This document shows, one piece after another, positions 1-10,600 of a stretch of 64,000 nt of DNA. The notes below the pieces were generated by a model, which was given only the letters and a program-made list of their open reading frames with translations, made no database searches and was not told the DNA's origin. A program made the position numbers and the translations under genes. Position 1 is the first letter of the stretch. Every line of letters begins with the position of its first letter. This stretch comes from Mycteria americana. Taxonomy: Eukaryota; Chordata; Aves; Ciconiiformes; Ciconiidae. The stretch spans positions 498,501-562,500 of the forward strand of contig NC_134367.1 in NCBI RefSeq assembly GCF_035582795.1. Reading direction: 5' to 3'.

Positions 1-3000
1 CGGGGGCCGCGGGTGCAATGGCGGGGTGGTGGCCGTGGGGTGCTGCCACCTCCCTGCGTGCCCGCTTGCAAGGGGGGGAAGGTGCCGGCAGCCGCAGCCC
101 CCCCACTCGCGGCCCTCGGCACCACCGTGACTCAGCACCGCTGATGCCGGCCCCGGCGCAGCCAGACGCCATGGCCGGTTGAACCGCCGCCGGCAGCTGA
201 GCCGGCCCATCCCCCCGCCGGGGCCGGGACCCCCAGCACCCCGTCCCATCCCGCCCCGCGCAGGGCCGTGTCGCCAGCACGCAGCCGGGGCTGTCGGTAT
301 TTTTATCCGCCAGAGCAGCTGGAAACAAGGCCCCCGCAGCCGCCGCCAGCCCCCGGCGCAGCGTGGTGGGCACCATCCACTGCCTGGTGGCCAGCGAGGA
401 CCAAAGCCACCCATCGTGGCTAATGCCGCCCGGTGCTGGCTGGGGTGCGGGCAGGGGTCCCCTCCCTCCGGCAGCACCGAGCTGAGTCATGCGCGGCACA
501 GAGCCAGAGCCACGCGCACTGCGGTGCGGCCGCCGCGGTGCAGCCGGGAAAGCAGCAGCGCTCGCCCGCTGCCGGAGCGGGCAGGGGGCTGGTAGGAGGG
601 GGGGCTGCTGCGGGGCAGGGGGCTGCCTGCCCACCCCGGCCAGGAGCCAGCGGCCGGCTGACACCCCCCTCCATCGCCGTCCTTTCCCAAAATAGCCGGG
701 AGCGGGTGCCAGCGCCCTGCAGACGCGGCAGAGCCGGAGCAGGGCTGGGTGCCGGAGCCGGCCACCGCAACGAGCCATGGGGCCAGGGCTCATGCCGCGG
801 GAGCAGGGGGATGCGCGGTGCCGGGACCCGGCACGGCAGCCGGCGGCTCTCCTGCCTCTCCCGGCACCCTGCCCGTGGGGCGCACGCCGTGGGACGGGGC
901 AGGTCCAACGCAGCTGTAGCCATCGTGGCAGGGGAAACTGCCCCAGCCCCACGCCCGGGACCCCCACAGCACCCAGCCCCAGCGCGCAGCCCTCCTCCAC
1001 GCCTGCCCCGGGGGTGCCCCCTCCAAATCGGCCTGGTGGGGGGACAGGATGGGGGCACGGGGGTGCCTGGTGCACCCCAGCCCCTTGAGAAGCGGAGGGG
1101 GCATGGGAACGCACCGGGGTTCACCGCCGGCTCAGGCGAACAGCCCCAGCAGGAGCCCTCCCGGCACAGGGAGCTGCCATGCTGCCGGCACCCCAGACCC
1201 AGCACCCGCTGCCTGTGCCGGGATGGGCGAGCCCCCCAAGCGAGCCCCCCAGCACAGGGGCCGGGTCTGCGGGGACCCTCCCCACACCGCAGCCGGGGTG
1301 GCCGAGCAGGCAGCCCCCCCCAGGGACGCTCCCCGGGCAGGCGAAGCGGCGCAGAGGACCCCCTCCCCACGCAGCTCCGGGCACGGTGCAGCCCCCGATG
1401 CCGTCCCCAGCACCGGCACCGGCGGGGCGCAGCCCCGGCAGAAACCTCAGCCGCTCCCGAGCGAGGGCTGAACCCGGCACCTTCCTCATCATCTCGCCCC
1501 GGTACGGAACCGGCAAACGAAGGGCGGGGGCCAAGCAGGAGGGAGCAGCCCCACGCAGCTCCCCCGGGCAGCCGACGCACCCGCGCCCCCACCCCTCGCC
1601 ACCCGGCATTTCCACGGCGCTTCACGGCAGGCTGCCGGCGTCGGTGCCCCACGCCTCGCTGCGGCCACGGCTTCCCCTTTGCCGAAGCAAGCCGAGGCCC
1701 GTGCCGGCAGCCTCAGGGACGGGTTTCACAGCGGGATGAATTCAGGTGTCACCGTGCCAGCCGCTCCCCGGCGTACCGCCGCCAGCCGCACCCTGACTCC
1801 CGCGCACGCCGCTGACCGTGCAAGCCTGGCAGGGAGCATCTTGACTCCGCTCCGGCACGCGGCATCGCCGAGCACCGGCACGGCACAGCCCCAAGCGGCC
1901 AGCGGTGAGGCGGGGCAGCCGGAGCTGCGAGGGGACACTGGCTGGGGCACGCGGTGCCACCCAGCTCATTTCCACCCTCTGAAACTCCGCACCGGGCTTC
2001 AAAGCCCTCCGCCGCGGTGCCGAGCACGTCCCGGCATAATGACAGGGACGCTTGCGGCAGCCCTCCGGCCAGGGCAGGAGCCGGCCCCGCTGCCCGCCCC
2101 AGCCCCAACGCCGGGTGATGGACGCACCCAAGGCAGGGAGCCTCCGGCCCGGCCGGTTTGCACGCTGCCTCTGCCACCGGCTTTTGCAATTTAGAAAAAA
2201 AAAAAAAAAAAAAAAAAGGAACGTAGCCCCGATTCCCAGCGAGCCCTGGGGAGGGGAGCTGCTGCGGCGCAGGGCTTGGCACACGGCTGCCTCGGCGCTG
2301 GGCAAACGCCGGCCCGGCTCTGCAGGCGCCGGGTTCCCGGAGAGCAGCGGCTGCTCGGCAGCGCGGGTCGTGCCGGCTGCCCTCGATGCCAGCCGTGCCT
2401 GCGCCGCGCAGGCAGGTTGCGGGCAGCGGCGGTGCGGGGCAATGCGGGGGTCTGGGGCGCAGCCCCCGCCATGCACGGCAGCCCCCCCGCCCCGTGCCGC
2501 CTGCGCAGGGCAGCCGGGGCTGCGCCCGGCCGGCTGTGCTGACAGGGCAGGGGGGACGCTTACCGCTGCATTTTAATTGTCCGGCTGCCGAGCTGCTTAA
2601 TCAAGGCCCAACGGTGAACAAAACGCTCGGGCGCGTGTCTCTGCCCCGTCCCGCCGGCGCTGCCAGGGCGCGGAGAGGTCGTCCAGCCCGGCTCCTCGCA
2701 CCGACGCTGCCGGGGAGGTGGCGGCAGGCACCGGCGTCCCACGCCGCAGCCCTCACCGGGCCGGGGCCGGCACGCTCTGGCCAAACAAAGCGGGAGGAGA
2801 ATGAGGCCGGCGGCCGCACCGGACGTGTTTGCTCAGCACCGAGGCGACGGTGCCGGTGCCGGCTGCCAAGGCCGGGCACTGACTGCGTGCCGCTGCGGCT
2901 GCCCGGGAGCCGGACGGGCAGTGCTGCCCGCTGAGGCCGCAGATCGGTGCCGGCCCCTCGCTGCCTGTGCCGGCCCGGCAGCACCGCTGTGCCGGGGCGA

Positions 3001-3589
3001 GCTGAGCTGCTGCGACTCACGGCTTCTATTTTGGGAGCCGTCCCGGTGGCTTCTCAAGTGACAAATACGCGAGGGGGGTGGCAGACAACGCAGTGGGGGC
3101 TGAGCGCTGCGCGGAGCCGCTGCGGTGCTGCCCGGCTGATCTGGCAGCTGGCGGGCAGCTCCAGGCAGCGGGGGCAGGATCACCCGGCCGCTGGCAGGGA
3201 TGGCTGCCCACCCCCGGCCCCCCGGCCACCGCAGCCGTCCCTCCCAGCGCCGCTTCCCTGACCCCGAGGGGAGCATCCCCGTGCCGTGCCACGCCACGCC
3301 ACGCCACGCTGTACCGCGCCAGAGCCTGTGCGTGGCAGATGGGTTTGCCCGGATGCAGGCAGCGCCAGGTCCATCCCCCGGCACCTTTCCTGGTTTCCTG
3401 GCTCTTTAGCGGGCGGCAGCGCCCGTCCCAGCCCGCGGCGAGGGGAACCGGCCGCTCACGCGCTGGGGATTTGTGGCTCCCAGCGGCGGCGCTCGGTGCG
3501 GCCGCGGTGCCCGGCTGACGGGGACGCGGAGCAGCGCGGGCAGGGTGGCCCAGCCTCGCGGGTCCCCCGCCTGCTCCGCTCTCACTAAC
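1..3589. other. GC-rich non-coding sequence, no gene recognised
   Basis: Very GC-rich sequence with long open frames in several phases, which is expected when stop codons are rare. None of the translations resembles a known protein; they are dominated by Pro, Arg, Gly and Ala. No convincing exon with conserved coding content was found on either strand. If the CpG island at 3.75-5.6 kb is a minus-strand promoter, this stretch would be the first intron of that gene. Confidence 0.5.
2195..2217 (+). repeat. poly(A) run of 23 bases
   Basis: An uninterrupted run of 23 A in otherwise GC-rich DNA. It could be the tail of a degraded retroposed copy or a simple mononucleotide tract. No recognisable retroelement body is attached on either side. 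Confidence 0.8.
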
Positions 3590-3745
3590 CTAAATAACTC
3601 GAAATAGCAGCGGCAGGAGCATGTGCAGAGCGCGGTGCCGCCGGCAGCGCCTCCCACCGCGCCTGCTCCCCCCTCGCCCGCTCCAGCATCCTCATCCTGC
3701 ACAGCGTCCCTGAAATATTGATGCCGAGTGCTTTTTGATGATTCA
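3590..3745. promoter_or_regulatory. candidate conserved non-coding element
   Basis: A short AT-richer island in a very GC-rich setting. It includes an ordered stretch around 3707-3752 with AAATATTGATG- and TGATGATTCAAATTG-like sequence, typical of homeodomain-bound enhancers. It has no coding content and no repeat similarity that I recognise. The enhancer role is inferred from base composition alone. Confidence 0.3.
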
Positions 3746-5082
3746 AATTGGGTGGCAGAGCCGGCGCAGGAAGAGCCGCTCGTCGGCACCCCACGGCCGG
3801 TGCAGGGGACGTCCACGCCGGCAGGCCCGTGCCGCGGCATGGCATCCCCCGGCCCGGGCAGCCCCTCGCCGGCGCTGGCCAAGCCCCTCGAGGAGAGGCC
3901 CCACGTGCTGCGGCCACACCGGCACGCCCGCGCCGCTCGCCGGGGAGAGCCGTCCCCCGCCGCGTCCCCACGCGCGCGACGGGAAGGAGCCGCCATGGCG
4001 GCACACGACATCCCCGGGGAGCCCCGGCGGCACTGGGGGGCCGGCGTCGGCGCGTCCCGCGCGCACCCCGCGCCGTGGCTCTGGGGACCCACGCGGCGAG
4101 AAGGCCGTCGGTGGGAGACGGGGCCGGGTGTCCCCTGGGGACTCCCGGGGCCGGCGTGGGAGCACCGCCAAGGCCACCGTCCCCCGTCCCGACCCGCGCG
4201 GGCGCGGGCACCGTTCGATGCTCGCGCTGCCCGCCGAGGGCTGCCCGTGCCCGGCTCGGCCCGGTGCCGGAGCCACCGCCGCTCCACCGCCGTGGGACGC
4301 GGGACGAGAGCGCGGCGCGATCCGGGGGTCACCGTGCCGCCCGTCCCGCCGACCGGGAGCGCTCCGGCCACCAAGCCGCCGCCGCCGCCGAGCCCCTGCC
4401 CGCCCCTCCGGGAGCAGCACCCCGCACCGGCACCCCGCTGAGCCCGGGGGGATGCCCGGGCCCCGGTGATGCCCGGGCCCCGGCGGCGATGCCCGGTCCC
4501 CGGCCTTGCGCGGTGCCGGACTACAGCTCCCGGCGTGCCGCGCCGTGCCGTACCGGAGCCGCGGCCCTGCGGGAGACGCAGCCGGGGCGCAGGGGCGGCC
4601 GCCGCTGAGTCAGGCCGGACCCCGCCGCCACCGGCACCGCGGGACCCCTCCGCCCCGGCCGCTCCATCATCCCCCGGTGTGTCCCCCCGCCCCGGCCCCG
4701 GCCCCGGCCGCTCCATCCCCGGACCCCCCCACCTGTCACGGCCGCTCCGTCACCGGGGACACCGGACGGACATCCCCGCCCCCGCCCCGGCCGCTCCATC
4801 CCCCGATCCCCCGGCCCGCCCCCCCGCCCGCTCCATCACCCGAGGCCCCGGCGGTCCCGTCCCCCCCCCCCCCGCCCGGTCCCGGGGGGCGGCGCCGGCC
4901 GGTGCCGGGATGCGGGCGATGGCGACGGCGGCGGCGCAGCCCGGCCCGGCCCCTCCCCGCCCCGCGGCGCGGTGCCGGCCCGCACTCACCGCGCTCGGGC
5001 CGCGGCCGCTCCGGCCGCCGCTCCGCTGCCTCCGCACCGCGCCGGGCTCGCCGGGACCGGGCCGGGACCGCACGGGCCGCCC

Positions 5083-5092
5083 GCGCATGCGC
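5083..5092. promoter_or_regulatory. NRF1 site
   Basis: Perfect palindrome GCGCATGCGC, the canonical NRF1 element, within the CpG island close to the inferred transcription start. Confidence 0.7.
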
Positions 5093-5150
5093 CGCCGCCG
5101 CCGCCTCCCCTCCCCGCGGGCGGGACCGGCTCCTGCTCCGCCCCGCCCCC

Positions 5151-5164
5151 GCCGCCATGGCAAC
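5151..5164. promoter_or_regulatory. RFX X-box 1
   Basis: GCCGCC-AT-GGCAAC fits the X-box consensus RYYNYY-N(1-3)-RRNRAC. RFX factors bind such sites in promoters of ciliary genes. Confidence 0.5.
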
Positions 5165-5187
5165 GGGGCGGGGCCACGCCCTCTCCC

Positions 5188-5201
5188 GTCGCCCTGACAA
5201 C
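5188..5201. promoter_or_regulatory. RFX X-box 2
   Basis: GTCGCC-CT-GACAAC also fits the X-box consensus. It lies 37 bp from X-box 1 in the same orientation. Confidence 0.4.
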
Positions 5202-5609
5202 GCCGGCCGCGGCCCTGCCTCCCCCACAGCGCCCCCTGGGGGCGGGCGGCGGCCTCCGCACCCCCGGGACCCTCCCCCCCGCGACCACCCCCCCCCCTCC
5301 CGGGATCCCCCCCCGGGATCCCCCCGGGGCCTCCTGGAGCCCCTGAGTCTCTGGGACATCTGTGACCGCCCCCGGCAGCCCGGAGCCCCCCGGAGCCCCC
5401 GCGACACACCCCAGGGACCCCCTCAGCCCCCAGGGATGCCCCGGGACACCCAGAGACCCCCGAGATGCTGGGACCAGTGCAGCCCGGGGCCCCCGGGACC
5501 CTTCGCACCCCCCCGCACCCCATCCCTGTCCTACAGACCCCCCCCGCCGCCCCAAATCCCGCCCGCACCCCATCCCCACCTTGCAGCCCCCCATGCGCGC
5601 GTCCGTGCA

Positions 5610-5700
5610 ACCCAGCAGCGTGCGCGCACGCGTGTGCGCGTGTGCCTGCGTGTGCGCGTGTGCCTGCGTGCGCGCGTGCCCTCGCCCTCCCGCTGCGGAG
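5610..5700. repeat. GT/GC alternating purine-pyrimidine tract
   Basis: Degenerate (TGTGCGTGTGCC)n with long alternating purine-pyrimidine runs; Z-DNA potential. No gene content. Confidence 0.7.
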
Positions 5701-6367
5701 GCGCGTGACCCCCACGGCTGCCTGCGGCCGCGCCGCCGGGATGCCCTCAGCTGCGTGGCGGCAGGGCCAGCTCTGTGTCCCCCACACCCCCGTGCGTCCC
5801 CACGTCCCCGTGTCCCCACGGCAGGGCTGCGGATGCTCCCAGCAGCCTCCTGGGTCCCGCTCGTCCCCGGTGCCGCAGCTGCGGGGACCCGGCCTGGTGG
5901 CCGCGCACCGGACCCGGTGCCGCCGCGGCGGCTGCGTGCCGGTGGCTCAGCCCGGGGCGTCCCGCAGGGCTTCCTCCCACGCCAGCGGCGCCCAGGTGGG
6001 ACCCCCGGGGCTGCAGCTGAATTAATGCCGCTCGGCCGGAGCGCCGGCGCCCAGCGATGCCGCAGCCGCCGCCGCCATCGAGGGACACGCGTGGTGGGGG
6101 TCCGTGTGCCGACGTTCAGGCTGTCCCGGGGGTGCCCTTGCACGCCCTTGCACGCTCAGGGCGCGTCAGTGCCACCGCCAGCGCTGGGCCGGCAGCGGCA
6201 GGGGCTGACCCGGCGTGTCTGTGCCCGCACACGCGCGTCCGCCTCTCGCCCCGCTCCCCCCGCCCCAGGCAGCACCCAGCCAGGCTCGGGGGGGGGTCTG
6301 AGCCCCCACGCCGGGACCCCCCAGCCGGCCCCCAAGCAGGCGTCGAGGCGGGCGCTGTGAGAACGGT

Positions 6368-6373
6368 CTTTAA
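6368..6373 (-). terminator. DPYSL5: ATTAAA poly(A) signal of DPYSL5
   Basis: TTTAAT on the plus strand is ATTAAA on the transcript strand, the commonest variant signal. It lies within a short AT-rich patch (6355-6420). Confidence 0.6.
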
Positions 6374-6789
6374 TGAGCAAACAGAAACGTACCGCAGGTT
6401 CCTAAAACGGCCAATATGCAACTACCCGGGGGCGGGCAGGACCCCCGCGCTGGGCTGCGCCCACCCGGGCCCCCCACACACCTACAGGGACCATCTAGGG
6501 GGAGAGCGCACAAGGGACAACTCACATCTGACACTACCCCGGGGACGGGCGGGGGGGAGCAGGGAGCGGGGCCGGGGCACCCGCCGGATAGCACCAGTGC
6601 GTGGCCGGGGACCGGGACGGGGACCCTGCTCTGCCGGGGCCACGCGCACCCGGACCCGCGCCCCACCGGCACCCGCCGCGGGTGCTCGGGAGCATCGCCG
6701 GGACGGCAGCCCCGGGGTCCCCGGCGGCCCCGCGGCGGGGGGCGGAGGGGCAGGGGTGAGGGGTGCTCCCGGCACGGCGTGAAATCGGC

Positions 6790-7110
6790 GGCCACCGTCG
6801 CGCGCGGAGGGACGGGGACACGCGTGGAGACCCGCCGAGGAGTTCACGTGTGCACGCGCGTGTGCGATGAACTCCTCACTGAGACCACGCGCGGTGCGGC
6901 GTACGCGTGCGCACGCACGGCAGGGAAGAGCCCGCCGGCACCTCGCGGGGAGGGACGCGCGCGCGCGCTGCGAACGTCTCGCCGAGACCCCGCGCGGTGC
7001 GACGCGCGCGCGTGCGGCAGCGAGGAGCCCGTCAGCGCTCTCTGCGCGGAGGGACGCACGCGTGTGCCGGCCGCCGGCGCCGCGCTCGTGCAGGCGCGTC
7101 CGTGCCGCGA
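6790..7110 (-). repeat. degenerate CpG-rich repeat in DPYSL5 3' UTR
   Basis: Three loosely related copies share GGAGGGACG and CGAGACC-CGCGCGGTGCG blocks, separated by alternating CG/TG tracts. Copy divergence is high, so the unit length (about 100-120 bp) is approximate. Confidence 0.45.
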
Positions 7111-7589
7111 CGCCGCTCGCCGCCGCGGCGCAGGAAGGGCTCGCGCGTCCCGCGTGGGGCCGGGGTGGGAGAGGAGGCGGGGGCCGGAGGGGTGCAGGAT
7201 GGGGCGGCCGCCCGGGGGTGGGGAGGGCAGAGGGGGGGTGGGGGGTCCCTGCTTCTCCCCTAACGCTAGTGACACAAACCACTTCAGAGTATTTCCACGT
7301 GATGCACAAACAAGTCAAAAATTCACTGATCCAAACCCAACGTGCAAACAGAAAAGGGCCGGGGGAGGCCCACCCGCTGCCCCCGTCCCCTCCGCCGGCC
7401 GGGCCGCGGCCCCCCGGCCACCGGCCCCCCGCGCAGGGCTGCCGGCTCACGCTGCCGGCACGGCCCCGCGGGCAGGACGGGGGCCGGGCAGGGCCCCCCG
7501 GTGCGAGGGGAGCCCCGCCGGAGGGGGGTCCCGGGGGGGGCGGCGTGGGGCCGGCGCCTGGTCCTCAGTTGGGGGACAGGTCCCCGGCT

Positions 7590-7675
7590 CTACCAAATGC
7601 CGCTCGACCGGCCTCCGGGGGGAGCGAGAATCCGGGCCGAAGCTCGCTTTGGAACGTGGTCATCGATCTGAGAAC
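7590..7675 (-). CDS. DPYSL5: DPYSL5 coding exon 12 with stop codon
   Basis: 86 nt encoding (G)[10 protein letters not shown] to GRSSGIW, then TAG at 7592-7590. Acceptor CCGGCAG|GTTCTCAG. Confidence 0.95.
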
Positions 7676-10600
7676 CTGCCGGACAGACGGACGGACATCA
7701 GGGCCACTGGCGCCGGGGCGAGAGCTCGACGGCCGCCCCGGCACCTCCGGCGCGGCCGGCCGCCCCGTGGGGTCCCGGCTCCCACCCCTCCGCCGGCACC
7801 GTGGGGAGAGCGGGCGCTCCGTGTCCCCCCGGCTCTCCCGCAGCCCCGCTCCCGCCTCGGCTGTGCCGCACGCGGCGGGCGAGCGCCGGAGCACCGGTGC
7901 CTCGTGCAGCACCGGCCGTGCTGGGACGGACGCTCGCGACGCCCCAGCGTCCCACCCCGGGGGGTCAGAGCGGCCCCGGCTCCGCTGGGAGCACCGAGCA
8001 GGGTGCCGGCAGGGAGCATCGGTCGAGGCTGCCGGCCCGGCACAGCCAGCGCTGAGCGTGGGTGCCACGCGGAGTGCCACGGCCGAGGAGCAGGACGCAG
8101 CCAGCCCCGCTCCTGCCCGCGCACGGCACGCGGCGAGCGTCCCGCCCGGCGCAGGGCGGTGCCACGGCGGCTGTGGGGTGGGACGGCGGGCGCCAGCCGG
8201 AGCTGCGGGGATGCCCCCCGTCCCTCCGGTCCCGCTCCTGGGGATAAAGGCGCCCACCGGGGCCAAACTCAACGCCTGCGCCGGCTCAGTCCCGCCCGCC
8301 CCGGCCCCCCGGCCGCCCCCTGCCCGGCACGGAGCCCCGCCAGGCGCAGCCACGCGACAGACGGTGCACGGACGGACGGACGGGCGAGGGTTGGAGGGGC
8401 TGCGGGTCCGGGGATGGGTCGGCTCCCTACTCTGCCGCGGGAGCACCGGGGCGGCGCGGCCCCCTGCCCGGGAGAAGGGGGGCTGCACCCCGGGGCGGTG
8501 GTGGGGACCCCCTGGGGAGGCGAGTGCCCATTCGGTGCCGGAGAGCCGCCGGATGCGGGGCTGCCGGCGAGCCCCGGGGGGGGCCGGGCACGGGGCCGGG
8601 GCCGCCGGGACCCTCGCTGCGGCCCCGCTCTTACCGGACAGGCTGAAGCTGGACTCGTGGAGGTCCCTCATGCCCCCGTGTCGCGTGGCGGGCCGGGTGG
8701 GCGTATCGGCCAGGGGCGTCCCCGTCTCTTTTTTCCCAGCATGCACAACCACGGCCACGTCCCCCAGGTACGGGGTGCGATCCACACCCCGCAGCTTTAA
8801 ACTCTGCCAGAAGGGAAAGAAAAAGCAGAGAGAGGGTCAGCCCGGCGGCACTGCGCTGCGGCGGGCGGGGGGCTGCGGCCGGGGCGCGGGGGGGAGCGCA
8901 GGGGCGCCCTGCGGTGCGAGGGGGTTGGGGGTGCCACTGCCTTACGGCGGGGTGCGGATCGGCCGGGTGCAGGGGGGGAAGCGAGGGGGCTGGGGCACGC
9001 ACGCCGCGGCTAGGGAGGGGGCCGCGGCGCGGGGAGGGGCGCAGCCGGGGACGAGCGGGATGCTGGCCGGGCTGCGGGGCTCCGGGTGCAGGAGGTGCCG
9101 GCGCAGAGCGGTGCCAGGGCAGGGGCAGGCGGGTGACCCCGGCGGCGCAGCCCCTCGCCCCCCGTCCCCCCGGCGATGCCAAGCCGACCCCCCCGCAGCG
9201 AGGCGCAGGCGAGCGCTCGGAGTGGCCCGCGCAGGCAGGCCATGCCCCGCACAGGACCCTGCCGGACCCCGCCCCGAGACCCCCGGCGCTGCCCCCGGCC
9301 GCACGCGGCTCCGGCCGGGCGCCCCGGCGCCGGGCATCGGCTCCCAGCTCCCCAGGACGGCACTGGGGCCCCCCGGCCGTCCCCTTCCCTCGCAGCATCG
9401 GCACCACGTTGAGCCCCCCAGCGTATCCCCCACGGCGCGGGGGCACGGAGGGTCCCCAGTGCCGGGGGCTGCCGGACCACCTGGGTGTCACCCGGGACAG
9501 CCCCGGGGACCCGCAAGCGCAGAGGGGGACAGCGGGGTGGTGGCCGCGCCCCTCGCCCACAGCGGGTCAGCGACGGGGTGCAGGGCTGGCGCTGCGGGAT
9601 GGGGGCAAGGGGGGGGGGGGCAGAGAGGAGGAGAGGGGCTTCCGCAGCCCTGCCCAGCGTGGGCGAGACCCGCCCTGCCGCCCAGGGGGGCACACGGCCC
9701 GGGGTCCCCTCCTGTCCCAGCCACGCGTGTCCCTGTGCCGGTGCTCACGGGGCCACTGTGAGCTGAGGGACCACCTCGGGGGGGCTGCAGAGGGGGGACC
9801 CAGCAAAGTTCAGAGAGCCCAGGACAGCGGGGGCACGGGGGGCCCCCGACGCTTGGCACGTGCCTCGCGCGTGTCGGGACGACTGCCGGCCGCAGCAGCG
9901 TGCGGGGTGACCGTCCCCAAACCCTCTGCACCGCTGGCACGCGGGCGAGGGCCCAGGGAAGGGCAGGAGCTGGGGGGGGGGGATCCTCCATCGTATGCCC
10001 ACCAGCAAGGACGCCACTGCCGGCGCTTGCCCCCGGCCGCACGCTGCCGCTGCCGCCCTTCCCCGTCCCCGTCCCCGTCACGAGGCACGCTGCGCTCCCG
10101 CCACGCGATGCTCCAGGGCGGTACCGACCACGGCACGGCCTGGCACCGGGGCGGCACGGCACTAGGCGGCACAGACCCGTCCTCCCGGCGCCAGCAGCAC
10201 CGACCCACGCCGCTGGGACCGCTGCGGCCGCCACCTCCCTCGTCCCCGCTGGCAGCTGGGAGCCAGGCACGGCGCAGCCCTGCCCCACGCCGCGGCACAG
10301 CGCCGGCACGGCCCCCACCACCCCCTTACCTTCTCCCGCTGCACCAGCTTCTTGTAGACGGAGTCCGGGAAGGAGCGGAGCGGGCAGAACTTGCCGGTGC
10401 CCTCGGCGCACATGAAGACGCCGTTCTCGTAGACCACGCGCCCGCGGCTGATGGTGACCAGGGGCACCCCATGGCACCGCATGTTCTCGTACAGGTTGAC
10501 GTCCCCCCCCTGCACCTGGGTGCTGGCAGAGATGGTCCTGGGCAGGGGGACGGGGCGGTGAGCGGGTGCCCGGCGGCACGGGGAGCCCCCTCCCCAGCCC

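Larger units (their letters stand above)
4990..5170 (-). other. putative non-coding first exon (gene off left edge, MAPRE3?)
   Basis: The minus strand reads GCGCG then GTGAGTGCGG, a strong 5' splice site, with the exon's last base at 4990. The 5' limit is approximate and set by the promoter motifs near 5083-5200. No ATG-led conserved peptide is seen, consistent with a 5' UTR exon. The coding exons would lie beyond position 1. Confidence 0.35.
3750..5600 (-). promoter_or_regulatory. CpG island with divergent-type promoter features
   Basis: CpG-dense sequence with GC boxes, no TATA box, an NRF1 palindrome (5083-5092) and two RFX X-box matches (5151-5164 and 5188-5201). A good minus-strand splice donor (GTGAGT) sits at 4989-4984, so a minus-strand first exon probably ends at 4990. 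In human 2p23.3 the gene downstream of DPYSL5 in the same orientation is MAPRE3 (EB3), so this may be the MAPRE3 promoter. No MAPRE3 coding exon is visible in the window, so the gene name is inference only. Confidence 0.55.
6350..7589 (-). other. DPYSL5: DPYSL5 3' UTR
   Basis: About 1.2 kb from the TAG to an ATTAAA poly(A) signal. It has an AT-richer, probably conserved stretch at 7262-7345 and a very CpG-rich middle part (6840-7100) built from degenerate repeats with ACGCGT and GCGCGC runs. Cleavage is expected near 6350. Confidence 0.7.

Noticed and set aside
433-5787. Several 300-460 codon ORFs at the left end
   Set aside because: Composition is that of random GC-rich translation; overlapping frames on both strands, no recognisable family.
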